A DNA stretch of 64,000 nucleotides from Podospora pseudoanserina (Eukaryota; Ascomycota; Sordariomycetes; Sordariales; Podosporaceae), in contig NC_085920.1 of the NCBI RefSeq assembly GCF_035222485.1, positions 8,170,001 to 8,234,000 of the forward strand, in the 5' to 3' direction. The position numbers and the translations under genes were made by a program. A model generated the notes under the pieces. The model worked only from the letters and a program-made list of their open reading frames with translations, searched no databases and was not told the DNA's origin. This document shows positions 36,313-48,142 of this stretch, one piece after another. Every line of letters begins with the position of its first letter. The stretch's first letter is position 1.

Positions 36313-37977
36313 ATGATGGAAACAATCCATGGCTCAAGCCTTGACCTTTCCTCAATCCGTAAGACCCAAGCAACCCAACCCTCTGCCCAGAGGCTCCTTT
36401 TGCGACCCAACTTGGAATGCCAACCCAAAAGACAAGAAAAAAAGATTAACACTTGTCGGATCCAGACCGTCTTCCTACCGTGTCGGCTGCACAGGCCCTG
36501 GAAGACTTTGAAGGGACCCAGAACCACCACATCTCCACCGGCCTTCCAGTTCTCGATGCCTCAAATGGCATCCAGAAGGGCAGTGTGACGGAAATATGGG
36601 GGCCCCCGGGCGTGGGAAAGACAGCATTCGGGTATCTCATCCTCCTTACACCCACTCCCCTCACCCGTGCGTGCAGTAAATGTAACTGACACCTCGATCT
36701 TAGAATCCAGCTCACTGCTAACTGCCTTCGCGAAGGCGGCGGAGTCGTCTGGGTAGGTCTGTTTAGCCTCTTCTCCCTTTCAACCCATTCCAGTCGGGCC
36801 TTGGCAATCTCTTGTGGTCGGGCACTTATACGAATGCAGATGGCTTTCACCGGATGTCCATTGAACGGTTGCACCAGGTCGTGGACTTGAACTCTGAGGA
36901 TGGGCAGATCCAACCATTAGACAAGTTTGTTCACTATAGCTGCCCGACCTTGGTTCATCTCATAGCCCTGCTATGTCGGCCCACGGCGTCTTGTATCCCA
37001 GAGTGGACATCATTGATTGTTGTTGATTCCCTTTCAGCGTTGGTCAACCATGACGTCCTCAAGAATACAGACCTGAGGCAGGCCCCTCAGACGAAGCATA
37101 AAGATACCCGAGGTACGTTTTTCGGCGTGGAGATCCAACAAGCCTGAGACTGACTTTTCATGTAGCACCGATACCTGCAGAACGCAGAATACAGGCACTT
37201 CACTATATTTTGAGCAACCTTCAAAAGCTGGCAGCAACCCGGGATGTGGCTATTGTCATCCTCACGCAGTGCGCCACAAAGATGCAGGCGGAACGCGGTG
37301 CAACCTTGGTTCCCGCCATCAATGCAAGCGTCTGGAGACAAGGTATTGTCTCGAGGATCGCACTGTTCAGAGACCGGCTTCAAAATGACTTCGAGACTTC
37401 CACTGCTCTGCGCTTTGCGTTCATCCAGAAGCTGAACGGAGTTGACAAGCATGCGGATGATGCAGCCGCACTCTGCGGGTTCCATATTGAGGCAGTATGT
37501 TTCTTTGATCGATCAGTAGTCTGGGTCTGATGTTGTTCTCTTCTTTGCTAACTTTGCTACGACAAGGCCGGTTTGGTTCCGGTGGAGTACGACCAGGCTT
37601 CAAGCCCCTTGAGGACGATGTCAACGCCAGCAGGTGCCCAAAAACGCAAGCTTGGGGATACCGGCTTCGAGATCGCCGACAGCGAGGACGAGGGTGACGA
37701 TGATGAAGATTACGGTTGGGACCTAGAGCCAGATGCCCTCCCACCTATGCCCTCGCAATGGCAAGGCAGCGAAGACATTCTGCTCACTCGGGAGCCGGAG
37801 AGCAATGCGGATCTGCTTGATGAGGGCGTACAAGGGGAATCAGACGATGGCAAGGACCCAGAATCAACACTGGTTGTCAACGATAGCGAGGATGATGACG
37901 ACGAGACTGAAAACACTGATGATGATGACGGGAAGGACGTCGACAAGCATGAAAATGTCGACGACCGCGTATCATAA
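36313..37977 (+). CDS. RecA/RAD51-family recombination protein, Rad55/Rhp55-like
   Basis: Probable RAD51 paralogue that helps load or stabilise RAD51 on single-stranded DNA during recombination repair. Six exons: 36313-36358, 36466-36631, 36704-36756, 36840-37112, 37166-37494, 37567-37977; all join in phase to 425 aa. Walker A is GPPGVGKT at residues 61-68, after the RecA-core lead-in KGSVTEIW. Walker B is LIVVD at 147-151. The later segment AIVILTQCATKM corresponds to the strand and loop after Walker B. The third donor is GTCTGT, a weak site, but this splice restores VVWVDGFHRMSIERLHQV, which fits the family better than a 41-nt alternative (36753-36793). Odd point: the last exon encodes a ~110-residue tail rich in Asp/Glu, unlike the compact core. 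Assignment to Rad55 rather than another paralogue is inference. Confidence 0.85.
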
Positions 37978-40900
37978 ACCTTGCATCTGTCGGGCCTTCT
38001 CGATACCATGGGCTCACTGAAACCCATCCCCACGCAACCGTCACGGCGACCCGCTCGCTACCTTGGGCGAAGGAACAACGGGTCGGCTCCACAGATATCG
38101 GGCCAACTCAGGTTTCGTCTTCCCACCATTAGGGTGCGTGCTCCTCTTTTCACCGATCGGGATCGGGGTGATCGGATAGAGCACCACACTTTCTGTTTTC
38201 TGAGCGTTGCTGGTGGTTTGTGCCTGCGCCTGGTGGCGGATAGGTAAAATGCAGGGGAGAATGTGCACGCACCACGCAATCAGCACTCAAATTCTGCCGA
38301 AGGCGAGAAATAGGGATATATGCCCGAGAGGTTAGAGACGTTGTTGCCGAGCGGCGGCGGCTATCATAAGCGATCTTGGTTGCAACGTGGCCCCTTATCT
38401 CGCGGTAGCGGTTGTCTGGACGCCCACTTTGATGCTCTTTGCCGACCGTCCACTGAGCCGTGTCAGAGCTTTGTCAATGACAAGCACAGGTAAAAATTCA
38501 GGGAGGCCCTCGTTTTCTGAACTGAAATTCGTCAAGAGATGTCTTCTTCCTGCGCGGATGTTGTGTTCAGAGGTGATATCAAGAGCAAGAGCAAAGCTAG
38601 CGGTAGTGTCACTGATATCGGGTAGGCACATCTCCCTCCGTTCTCTACTCTTCCCTCGCCTAAGCTGTCATATCCTCGTCATATTACTGGGGCGCAAGAA
38701 GAGATCACTTACAGATTGTTGGGATACATGCCTACCTACAGGTACTCTAACACCGCCTCTACCCGGCCGGCCGGCCGGACTATCTCTTGTTTTTGTCTAT
38801 GTATGTCTATCTATCTGTTCTATCCAAGTTGCCCGCACAATATATCTATCTTCATACACATGCAAGGACAATCAAAATCCCACAATGCAAAGCCAATTAA
38901 TTAATCTAGCGTTCCCCCTTTACATGGCTGCGCAGCGGAGTTGATGCGGAGTGTAGTGTACCTGTCGGAGGATTAATTAGATTGGGGGGATGGCGGGGGG
39001 GGGTGATGCTACGATGCTTGGAAACTCTAGAAGGGTCGAAATGCGGGTTGTGCCGAATGGGGCTTGTGGCTGGCGATCTGTGTGTGACGCACAATCTACT
39101 CAGAAGAGTTTGTTGAAGAAACTTGATTAGATTTCTAGCGTCATCTGTTTTTTCTACCATGACCCTTTGAGGTTTGGCGAGGAATGTGAAAGCCTGCCTA
39201 TGATGTCGACTGAGTACAACATCCAAGACATAAGGAGGATGAAAAAACAGCCGAGAAAGCGTAGGCTCTACACCTGTCTCGAACCAAGCTCTTGTTGTTT
39301 TATAATGGAACTCTTCCACCGAGTTGGTCGGGGTGCAGATGGGGCGGTTCCCTGATATGCAAGGTGCAAGAGAGCGAGCGGGCGAGCGAGGAGGGGGTTT
39401 GTTTAGCATGTGCCTCTACTACTCTTGTGTTCACTGTTACTCTCGACTATTTTGTTAAGGGTTTCTCAGTCTTTCCCAAACTATTGCTTGTTTTTTATCA
39501 TTCTTCCTGTCATCAGGAACTCGGAGGAGGCTGGGTTTACCTAATCCTCTGTTGATAGGGGTGTGAAAAAAAAGAAGGGTTACATCCACCCTCCCATTTC
39601 TTCTACCCTGCAAGGTGAGCAACAAAGGGTACATCTCCATCTGTACCTACATAGTCAAGTGTAGGTCCGGATCCGATCCGATGCAGGTCTTTCTGTTCCC
39701 ATGCATACGTACAAATACAATACAAAAAGTGACGTGCCCAGAGATGTGCCAACGATCGAACCATTTACCCCACGTGGAGAAGCCAGAATCGCATCATATC
39801 AGCCCACCTCATCGGGATTTCCCCCATGCTATCGACAATAAATCAAGAAGAAGAATTGCCGAGGTGGCGGTTTCTTACGCTTTGTTGAGAGGAATGATCT
39901 GAGAAAATGGTTGCTTGACTTGGGGCGCCGCGGGAAGACCCGCTTTCTCACCTTGCTCTTTCGACACCCGACCGCCCGCAGCCGTTGTTGACAACGGCGA
40001 CGGCGTTGATCTTGTGCAGTAGCGTGGTGTTTTAGTGACCTTTTTTACTCAATTTTATTTTCTTGTGACGAGCACGTCAAAAGTCAAATTGTTAAAAGGG
40101 CAATGGCATGATATGGCGTGTGTTCCCCGCGTTTTTTTCTTTTTTTTTTGCATGTGCAGTGAGATTGATGCGGGCAAGCGAGCGGCCGAAACCATCAGGC
40201 GGGGAAAACTGATGCTTCGATATTGATGGGAAGCAAAGCTGTTGATGAGCGGTGAATGATTGATGATGATCTGACTGGGGGAGGGTGTTGTCCTGATGTC
40301 GATACGTAAACTGCCTTTGTTCTGCCCGCCTCGTTCGATACAAGTTGGTACCTGATATCCGCGGACAGCTAACTCCGGCCCGAGAAAGCCCCGGCTGTTC
40401 TCGTTATGAAAAGAACTGACCATGATTTGACATCTTGATCTGCCCGGTCTCGAATTTCGTTCCTATCCAGCCCGTCATTTGCTACAGAAGAGGAAGTAAA
40501 TGTCCGAGCCTTGCCTGCCTACGTAGCAGCACGTGTTATCAAACTGCTCCAGCCCATCACGTAGTCCTCGCTTGGCTCCTTGCATACCGACCTTCCGCAA
40601 GAGTTTACCGTCCCATGTCTCGGTGAGCTTCCATCTCACATATTTTCAGATCGATCATATTACATCATCGCGGTGACAATATATGTAGGAACGGACACAC
40701 AGACCAGACCGGCAAGACTAGAACACACACACGGGAACCGGAGAAAGAGAGGCAGAGGAGTTTCAGATCGCGCTCCCGCTCCCGCCCCTCAAGGATCTAC
40801 ATCGGATTGCTTCCCCGAGTGGCTTGAACCATGGGAGTCGTCAGCCTGTAGGGCTCTGACCCTTTTTCATTCCTTGTTGCATTGGTGAGTGAGAGCCGCA

Positions 40901-41422
40901 GCGGCTCGACGCCGGTCAATCAATCAAGGTTGCCGTTACTTCTCTGTGTGCTGGAGTTCATGTAGGTACTTGGGGTTGTGTTTGTAGCACCATCTGACCC
41001 GGTATTTTATGGTGTTTGGTGTTGGTGGACATGATGCGGACGGACGTGTTCGGACGATTTGAAGGGAAGTGATGTTGCGGAGACGGGAAGGAGGGAACAG
41101 GATGTTGTATTCCGGCCGTTGGCACCGTCTATCGGTCCACATATCGAAGGCTTCGCGGAAAGAACGATGGCAGTGTAGGCGTACCAGATGATGAAGAGGT
41201 CCCGACCATGACCCTCTCTTCGATGACAATGAAGAGACTCCTTAATAAGATTGTCTTTTAACGTATGGATCTCAGGGGATGTGATGAGCTGGGTTATACG
41301 CATATATCAATGAAATGAGTCAATCGATGTAATATAGACTACCTGAATTGACACTATTGTTTCATAGGGAAGCCGATAAGAATTCTGGCTTCTAGTGTAG
41401 CGATGGGTTCTTGCTGTGAGGT
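37978..41422. other. Intergenic region between convergent genes
   Basis: About 3.4 kb with no supported gene. A GGCC repeat (CCGGCCGGCCGGCCGG) lies near 38763. The longest frame, 38387-38944 (185 codons), opens at a GTG and has no recognisable domain. The region holds the 3' ends of the RAD51-paralogue gene and, beyond the tRNA, of the sterol-transfer gene. Confidence 0.45.
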
Positions 41423-41526
41423 GCACAGGGGTTCAGGGGTCACCCCAAAGTGCTAACGGATCCACTGCCACGAAAACCTTCAAAAAGAAATCCAAAAATC
41501 AACTCAATGGGTTGTCAAGATTTAAA
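41423..41526 (-). repeat. 3' flank of second tRNA-Arg, homologous to 18549-18658
   Basis: Read on the minus strand, this follows the second tRNA-Arg and matches the flank of the first copy in order and spacing: a T-rich stretch, the GTGG..GTGGAT..AGCACT block, a GGGGTGACCCC inverted repeat at 41436-41446, then CTGAA..TGTGC. Several differences from the other copy are C-to-T or G-to-A transitions. Confidence 0.6.
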
Positions 41527-41617
41527 CGATCCGCCCAGGGGTCGAACCTGGAACCTCCTGATTACTTGAATCTTGAAAGAATCGTAGTCAGACGCGCTGC
41601 CATTACGCCAGCGGACC
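41527..41617 (-). tRNA. tRNA-Arg(ACG), second copy, with a 19-nt intron
   Basis: Same mature sequence as the tRNA at 18459-18548: acceptor GGTCCGC/GCGGATC, T loop TTCGACC, anticodon ACG (complement at 41583-41585). The intron is one T longer than in the first copy, the only difference I see within the gene. The identical mature parts suggest that both copies are functional. Confidence 0.95.
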
Positions 41618-41857
41618 TTGTCTCTTGTTGAAGCTTGGTGTCGGAATTGCTCACTATCACAGGGCACACATTGTTTCTCGCCTTCTTGAAAACTTTTTCG
41701 ATAAACATACCCAAAGAACTGCCCAATATAATGATTGCTATGCTTATGCTATACAAGGAAAAAGACTTGCGGCGTCAGCCTGAATAATGAAGAATCCCCA
41801 ACCCACTCTCATTCCAACGAAGAGATGCCCCCCTTCCAGTCTTGCACGAAAATCAGA

Positions 41858-44800
41858 TCAATCACTTGTAGCCTTCTCGCCCCTCTCCTTCCTGTTGACA
41901 ACCGACTTCAAAACTTGCAAATGCTCCTCCGTCACTCTGATCGCCTCCCGGAGCTCTCTCTCAGCCATCCTCTCCTCCCGCAGCTTCTCCTCTACCGTCC
42001 TTGGATCCACGGTCCTCTTTCTCGGGGCTGGCATACTACCACCGTTCAGCCGGTCCAGACCAGCTCTCTCCTCAATCCATTCCCACAGCTCACTTTCCTC
42101 TCTGCTCCACATTTCCTCGTAAGCCGCAATTCGCTGTGGGTAGTTTGCAAACCCGATGTCGCGGCCATAGGGTACTGGTCCTTGTCGAGTACCAAACCCG
42201 AACCAGCTAGCCACCAGCAGACCGACAAGCAACCCGTACACCACATTTCCGGTAAGAATAGGCCTGATGATATCAAACACGGGCCCGAGGAAGGGCCGCA
42301 CAGGCTCAAGCAGACCCCAGCTCTCCTTTACTGACACCTTGGCAACACTCTCAACGTCGCTGGCTTGGTTAGAGGCCAGCGCGGACTTCGCCTTGCGTCC
42401 ACGCTTCTTGCCACGTGCCCCTGCGGCAATACCGAGAGTGCTAGACCGTGGCCGAGAAGAAATGGCTGCTCGCAGACTGGCAAAAAGATCTTTGCAGTAC
42501 TGCGTCTGTCCTTCGTTTGCGCCCTTCTCAATGGGACCTACGCCGATGATGTTAGCAAATCAGCATTGACGACTGGCATCTGAGAAACAACATACCCTTC
42601 AGCCAGCTCTTGCCAGACCACTCGATAGTGCAGTTGATCTGAACACGAGTGCCATTGTTCTCACCCCACGTAAGACAATACTTTGTCTTCACCACAAATA
42701 TGTTGCCACTTGGTACATCGGGATTTTGCGTACTGCAAAGCACGTTGACAGACTTGTCGAGGTCGATGGATTCCAGCTGCTCCGTAACAATACATTTCGT
42801 CTGCTTAGGCCCTATCGAGGCGTTAAGAGGTTTGATGTAGGTGAACGTCCGCGACTTGACCTCCCCAGTGAGACCTCGCTTGTCCTCCATCTGGAGATCC
42901 AGACATTTTTGGTCCACGGTCAGGAATTTGCCCATCCATGCGGCCGAGCCAGGTCCAAAGAGCAAGTTATAGACTTTGCCCAACGGCGCCGGAATAGTTT
43001 CGTCGCCCAGAATCTTCTCAAAATGTGTCCCTTCATCCCCGCACTCTGTCGGGGCGTGACTGATAGGACCTGGAAAATCACCACCACTTGTGGGAGCATT
43101 GTCGTCGGCCTTCTCCGAGGGCACTGGACCAGATACCTTGCGAGTGGCTGTCTTATCAGGGCCCTCTGAGGTTGCGTCCGCAGGCAAGCTTGCTTCTTGG
43201 CTATCCTCCTCTTCCTCATCCTCATCATACACATCGTCATCATCGTCATCCCCATCAGCACTCTCGTCATCGGATCCGGATACGCTCTGGCTCCCTGCCA
43301 CAGAGACGTTCTCCACATCAACCTTTTCGGTACGGTCGCCGCCCGGTTCCTCCAGACGGACGCCATTGAGAGAGCTCTGGAGGTGAGGATGACCAAGCTT
43401 CCAGATTTTGATGATCAGATCGTATGTCGTGTCGCGGCTCGCAAAAGAGGCAAAGATATGCTTGGCATGTAGAGTAGAAATCTCCAGGCCGTTCTTGAAC
43501 ACCAGCGCCGTACTCCGCTTTTCAACTGAGACAATCTCGTCAAAGCTCATCACCAGCGTCGTCACCCAGCCCAAGATATTGCTGCTAAAGCAGAGGTGTC
43601 CCTCTGAGATGTATAACCGGCCATGAGCGAGAATTTCACGCTGCAGAGCACAGCTGTAGTCCTCAATCAGGTAATCGTCATCGGGTACGCTTTTGAAAAG
43701 GTTATGAAAGTCACGGTTGCGCTTCTTAGTAGCGACAGCAAATCCAGTAAGTTTCGGGGTGCTTCCTGCAGCATTGGGGTTAGCCACCGAAGAGTTGGCA
43801 GCTGAAATAGCAGCGCCTATGGCGCTCCCAGATGTGTTGTGTGTAGCTATGCTGCTGCCTCGCTTCCTGCGGTGACCAAGAGCACTGCGAATGCTTCCGC
43901 TCCGGTGAACCCCTGATCTACCCTCATATACACTCCCTGCTGGTGGCGTGCGATCTCCGTTGGCAGAATACACCGATCTCGGCCGCGAAAGATGCGACTC
44001 GTCCACAATTTCCGTCACAGCGGGATGGGGGTCCGGGGCTGAATCTGATCGATTTCGTGGATCAGGATCCGCAAATTTTGAGGCCACAGGACTAGGAACA
44101 TTGCTCGGTGTCTCGGAAATACCGAGCTGGCTAAGACTGAGATCGCCCATGCCTAGCGTTTTAACGGCTGGCTCCTTGGATTCTGAAGACAAATCAGGAA
44201 TGGATGAGGATTCAACCTCGACGCCGTCCTGCTGCTGTTGTTGCTGTTGTGTGCTGTCGGTTTCCTGAGACGGTGTACCGGCCCTAGACTTCGTCCCGGG
44301 AGCTAGATTCGCCGTTGATATAGTGCTACTGAGCGAGTTGGCAGTATTTTGGACTGCTGAGAACATGGACGAAAAGAACGTGGCAGCTGGGTTCGGTGAA
44401 ACTGGCCCAGCTTCCGGCGTTGGCGTGAGAGGGGCGGATGTTATCGTTGACAGCTTGCTTGGGCCTGCATTTGACCCCGCTCTTCTTCGTTGCGTTATCA
44501 TATTCCCCACGGGAGACGCATTCGCCGGACGACGAGGGCTGCTGCTGGTCGCCACGATGACGGGCAGCTGAGGATCGGTTGGTGTGGGAGGGGTATTCAC
44601 GATCACTGGCGGAGTCGGCTCTCCATGTGGCGGAGTCTGTGGTGTTCGTGGCGGGGCTTTCAGAGGTTCCAACGTCGGACCGCGTGAAAGGGCACGGTTT
44701 CGGCCGGTCGAGACTTTGGCTTCAGACTCTGGGTTGGCCGCTGGCGAAGACTCGGGCACAGTCTTCTCGTCACTGGAACTCTTTTCCGAACCCCTTTTCG

Positions 44801-45760
44801 AGCGGAATACGTCTCTGAGTCGGTTTCCAGATGTAGACCTTTTCGGTGGATCGGAATCGGGATGCAGGAGGTTATGGGTTCGGGACTTTCTCAGCGAAGG
44901 GGTAGACTCCAGACTGTCCGAGGAGTCTTGCGGCAAAGTCGAAGATCGGGTCGATAATCCGGAGATTTCAGAAGACAGGACGTCTGAGGTTTGCGACTCT
45001 GGCTTGTATTTCTCCTGCACGAGGGGCGAGGATGTAGTTAAGTGCCCGATCTGGGACGGGTGGACTGAGATGGCGGTGGGACGGGTGTCTGGCCTAGCGA
45101 GCGAATGTCACGGGTGTCAGTTGAGGTTATAGGTGAATAACACAAATGAAAACAAAACAATGCGAGAGGAGCGTGTATCCGGAAGAACCGGTAATTATCA
45201 ACGTGAGTTGGGAGAGGCTGATGACGACGGCCAACGACGAGCAGCAGAAACGCCGCCTGTGGGAGGCACAGGTTGGTTGACGACGAGAGCCAAGAGGTCA
45301 GGTAGGTGGTGAGCTGGATGTGGACCGGAACTCCGCATACGCCAATAGGTGCCCGGGCCCGCTTCCCTAGCAGGCGCTAATACGAAGTAGCTTTCCGTAA
45401 AATTATAGGCGGGATTCTCACTGAAGAGCCGCCAAGAGGTCTCGACAAGGCTGGACAAATTGCATGACGAGGCCCTGTTGAAGGGGTAAAAAGGGGCGAA
45501 ATCAAGACAGAGAGAGACACTCACGATGCTGTGTCAGACTCGAACGAAATCAAATCGGTATTGTCCTCGCTGAGCTGGCTGTCGGTGCGGCGCAGAGAGC
45601 TGGTTTCGCCAACAGGGGCATTGGAGTTGTCTGATCCTCTGTGTGGCGCGACATCATCGTTGCTGGTGCTGCTGTAAATGGACGAGGCCTTGTTTCGCCG
45701 CCGTTTTGCCGCGATGGCCTTTGGCAATAGCTTTCCCAGTCCGTTTGAGGTGCCGTCCAT
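41858..45760 (-). CDS. GRAM and VASt domain sterol-transfer protein, LAM/Ltc (Ysp2) family
   Basis: Membrane-anchored protein of the family that moves sterol between plasma membrane and ER at contact sites. Exons on the minus strand: 45760-45525, 45093-42596, 42537-41858; 1137 aa. The first intron is long (431 nt) with a CTGAC branch region; the splice gives a continuous frame and skips an in-frame TGA. The N-terminal ~530 residues are disordered, Ser/Pro-rich, with a run of seven Gln. A GRAM domain lies at about 540-648 (it contains HGRLYISEGHLCFSSNILGW). An Asp/Glu-rich linker follows, then a VASt domain at about 773-930. A transmembrane segment lies near 1009-1027 (VVYGLLVGLLVASWFGFG), and a charged, coiled-coil-like C-terminus follows. 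It is divergent from the MIT-like gene, with 654 bp between the two start codons. Confidence 0.92.
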
Positions 45761-46414
45761 TTTTATCTGCCAGTGCAGCACCTCACGCAAGCTGGATCGC
45801 GGTCTATGGTTTTGGAGGAGGTGGACTTGCTGCGCGTTGCTAGTGCTATGCGTACTGTGGCGTAGAGAGGCGGGGAATAGAGTTGTAAGAACTTGCTGTT
45901 TAGATACGAAGGGGAGGATAATGGTAGCTCTCCCGTTTGCCTATGATGACATCGTCATAAGCCGAGATGCCAAGAAGCAGCCACTTGGATCAATCCAACG
46001 CTTTGAACGTCGAGAAGGCGGCTGAGGGTTGGCCTTGTTGAAAATGCTGCAATTTGCACTGGATGACAAGTGTCTTTACTCGGAAGCTTATGATGTTTCA
46101 AATCCGAGATTAATTAACTAATCGATGAGGGAGTAACGGCCCCTCTTTGTGGAAGCTGTTACGAAGCCTGTCCTGGGGTTGGTTCCATCCCAATACGACA
46201 ACTTGTGCTGCCCCGGGTCGCTGCGATAAGATAAGCATCCGCGCCAATCCTCCAGCCCTACGTGCCTGTGGACGCCTTTCGCTGGCCGGCTCCTGATGTC
46301 CACTGAGCAGATCATCCACCCCGCCAATCCATCATCGTGAATATCTCCATCCGCCGCAGTGTCACACACTTCCCACACTTGCTCTTTTTCTGATATGCGC
46401 CGCGCGCCTCCCCC
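45761..46414. promoter_or_regulatory. Shared promoter region of two divergent genes
   Basis: 654 bp separate the start codon of the GRAM/VASt gene (minus) from that of the MIT-like gene (plus). No coding frame is supported. It must contain the promoters and 5' leaders of both; I cannot point to specific factor sites with confidence. Confidence 0.6.
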
Positions 46415-48142
46415 ATGATGGAGTCCGCCGCGCTCACAAAGGTATGCTTGTTCTCGATCTCATGAATAGGCAAACAGACAGTTAGCTATTGACACTGATT
46501 ACCCCAGGCACACGACCATGCCCGCGCTGCATCCATCGCTACACAAACATCCGACACCACTGTTGCCGTTACGGAACATGCGCAGGCTGCTGGCGAGTTC
46601 GCTAACGCGGCTAAGGGGACGACGAGCATCGAGGCTTTGCGCATGCTGAGCTTGTTGGAGCAACACCATAAGCGGCTGTCCGAGTTGCTGAAGTTACCCC
46701 TAGGACTCCCCAGCCAGAATAGTATCGACAGCGATATTGCCGAGGCAGACGAGAAAGATTCTACAGATCACGACGATGTCAAAACTGCAACATCTTCCAA
46801 GGCTTCAGCTGCTGCTCCTGGATCTGCCCATGCGACAAAGCCCATCCCCACGCTGTCTCATCAACGGTACCCTGGGCGAAATCTGTCATCCTCCATAGCA
46901 AACAACTTGGCATCCGCTCGAGGAATTCGATCAAAGTATCCCAGCCAGCCTCTGACACCCAGCGTTTCCAACGACCAGGCTCCTGGAAGTTTGGAAGTGT
47001 ATCCCCGCAGGGAGGGCTCCACGAGAGGCTCCAAAACCCCGGATTCTCTGGACCACTCACGCAAGCCAGGCTGGGTTCCCCCTGTCATTGCAGAGCATGC
47101 ATCTCATGAGCCCAACAAGGTCGAACAGAATACCGGCAGTTCGACCCCTAGCGAGGAGGGCTTCTCCAGGTTTTATAGCACATTTGGCACTTTGATCAAT
47201 CGTCTCTCCGCGCCCCTCGCCTTCGCCGGGCTGCCATTAATCTCGGAGGAGTCATCAGTCACCTCTGATCGGACCAGCCCCGTCCGCCCCCCAGAACCCA
47301 CCCCTCCACGAAAGCGCCAATGGACCGCGCATCCCCAAACGACGACAACCGCTACTACTGAACCTGATCTCAAAAAGATATACTCCCGCGCGGCCCTCCG
47401 ATCCCTCCCTCGAGACCCGAGCGCTGCCGACTCTTTTTATTTTGTCCCTACGAGCGGGCATACCGTATCTTACGCTAGCATCCTCCATCATGAAACGAAA
47501 GAACGTCGTCGTCTTGCAGCCTCCATACACCGCGATCCCAACAGCCTAGAGGATGACGACGAAGACGACTTTGTTGACGCACAAGAGATCCAGATACCTC
47601 CTCAACTCGGCTCTCGCAGACCACCGTCTCTACTATCATCACACTCAGGCAAATCTCGGGCAACAAACGAAAAAGACCATCTTAAAAATGTTGTCGAGGA
47701 GCTCCAACTCGAGAACGCTTCGCTCAAGGACGCCCTGGATAGAGTGAGCAAACGTCTACACGCGTTCGAACTCAACAGCCAGAGTTCCCACCTGGCATTG
47801 GCACAAAGCTTACGGTTGCAAAGACCCGGATCGCCAATGAGTGCTTCGAGCGGTGGTGGGTACGGACATTTGCCCCCAGGTGGAGGTTCAGGAGAGGAAG
47901 TGGCTCTGAAGAAGAGGAACGCGGAGTTGGAGGAGCAGCTGGCTGAGCTGACAAAGAGGATGGTGGCCAGGGAGAAAGATTATGACAGGCTAGAGCAGAC
48001 AGTAGAGAAATACAGGGATAGGTGGGAGAAATTGAAAGCTGGGGCCAAGGCCAGGAGGGAGGCGCAAAGTGGTCCTTCGACTGCTGGAGCTGGTACTGCC
48101 GGCGATAGAGGAGAGGGGGCGGTAAATGTGTCTAAAAGATGA
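46415..48142 (+). CDS. Conserved fungal protein with MIT-like N-terminus and C-terminal coiled coil
   Basis: Two exons, 46415-46441 and 46508-48142, joined in phase 0 (donor GTATGC, acceptor CCCCAG), 553 aa. The first ~75 residues are Ala-rich and helical (AHDHARAASIATQT, then SIEALRMLSLLEQHHKRL). This resembles an MIT three-helix bundle, the module that binds ESCRT-III tails in endosomal proteins. The middle is Ser/Pro-rich and disordered. A conserved-looking block near FYFVPTSGHTVSYASILHHE follows, then an acidic patch (EDDDEDDFVDAQE). Two coiled-coil stretches lie in the last third (KNVVEELQLENASLKDAL and ELEEQLAELTKRMVAREKDY). A role in membrane traffic is inference from the MIT-like fold only; no enzyme motif is visible. 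Another ATG directly follows the chosen start. Confidence 0.85.

Noticed and set aside
38387-38944. 185-codon plus-strand frame
   Set aside because: Opens at GTG and spans simple-repeat DNA (GGCC repeats); no domain.
45198-45524. Minus-strand frame between the first two exons of the GRAM/VASt gene as an extra exon
   Set aside because: Direct joining of 45525 to 45093 gives a continuous, sensible protein; the frame lies entirely within that intron.
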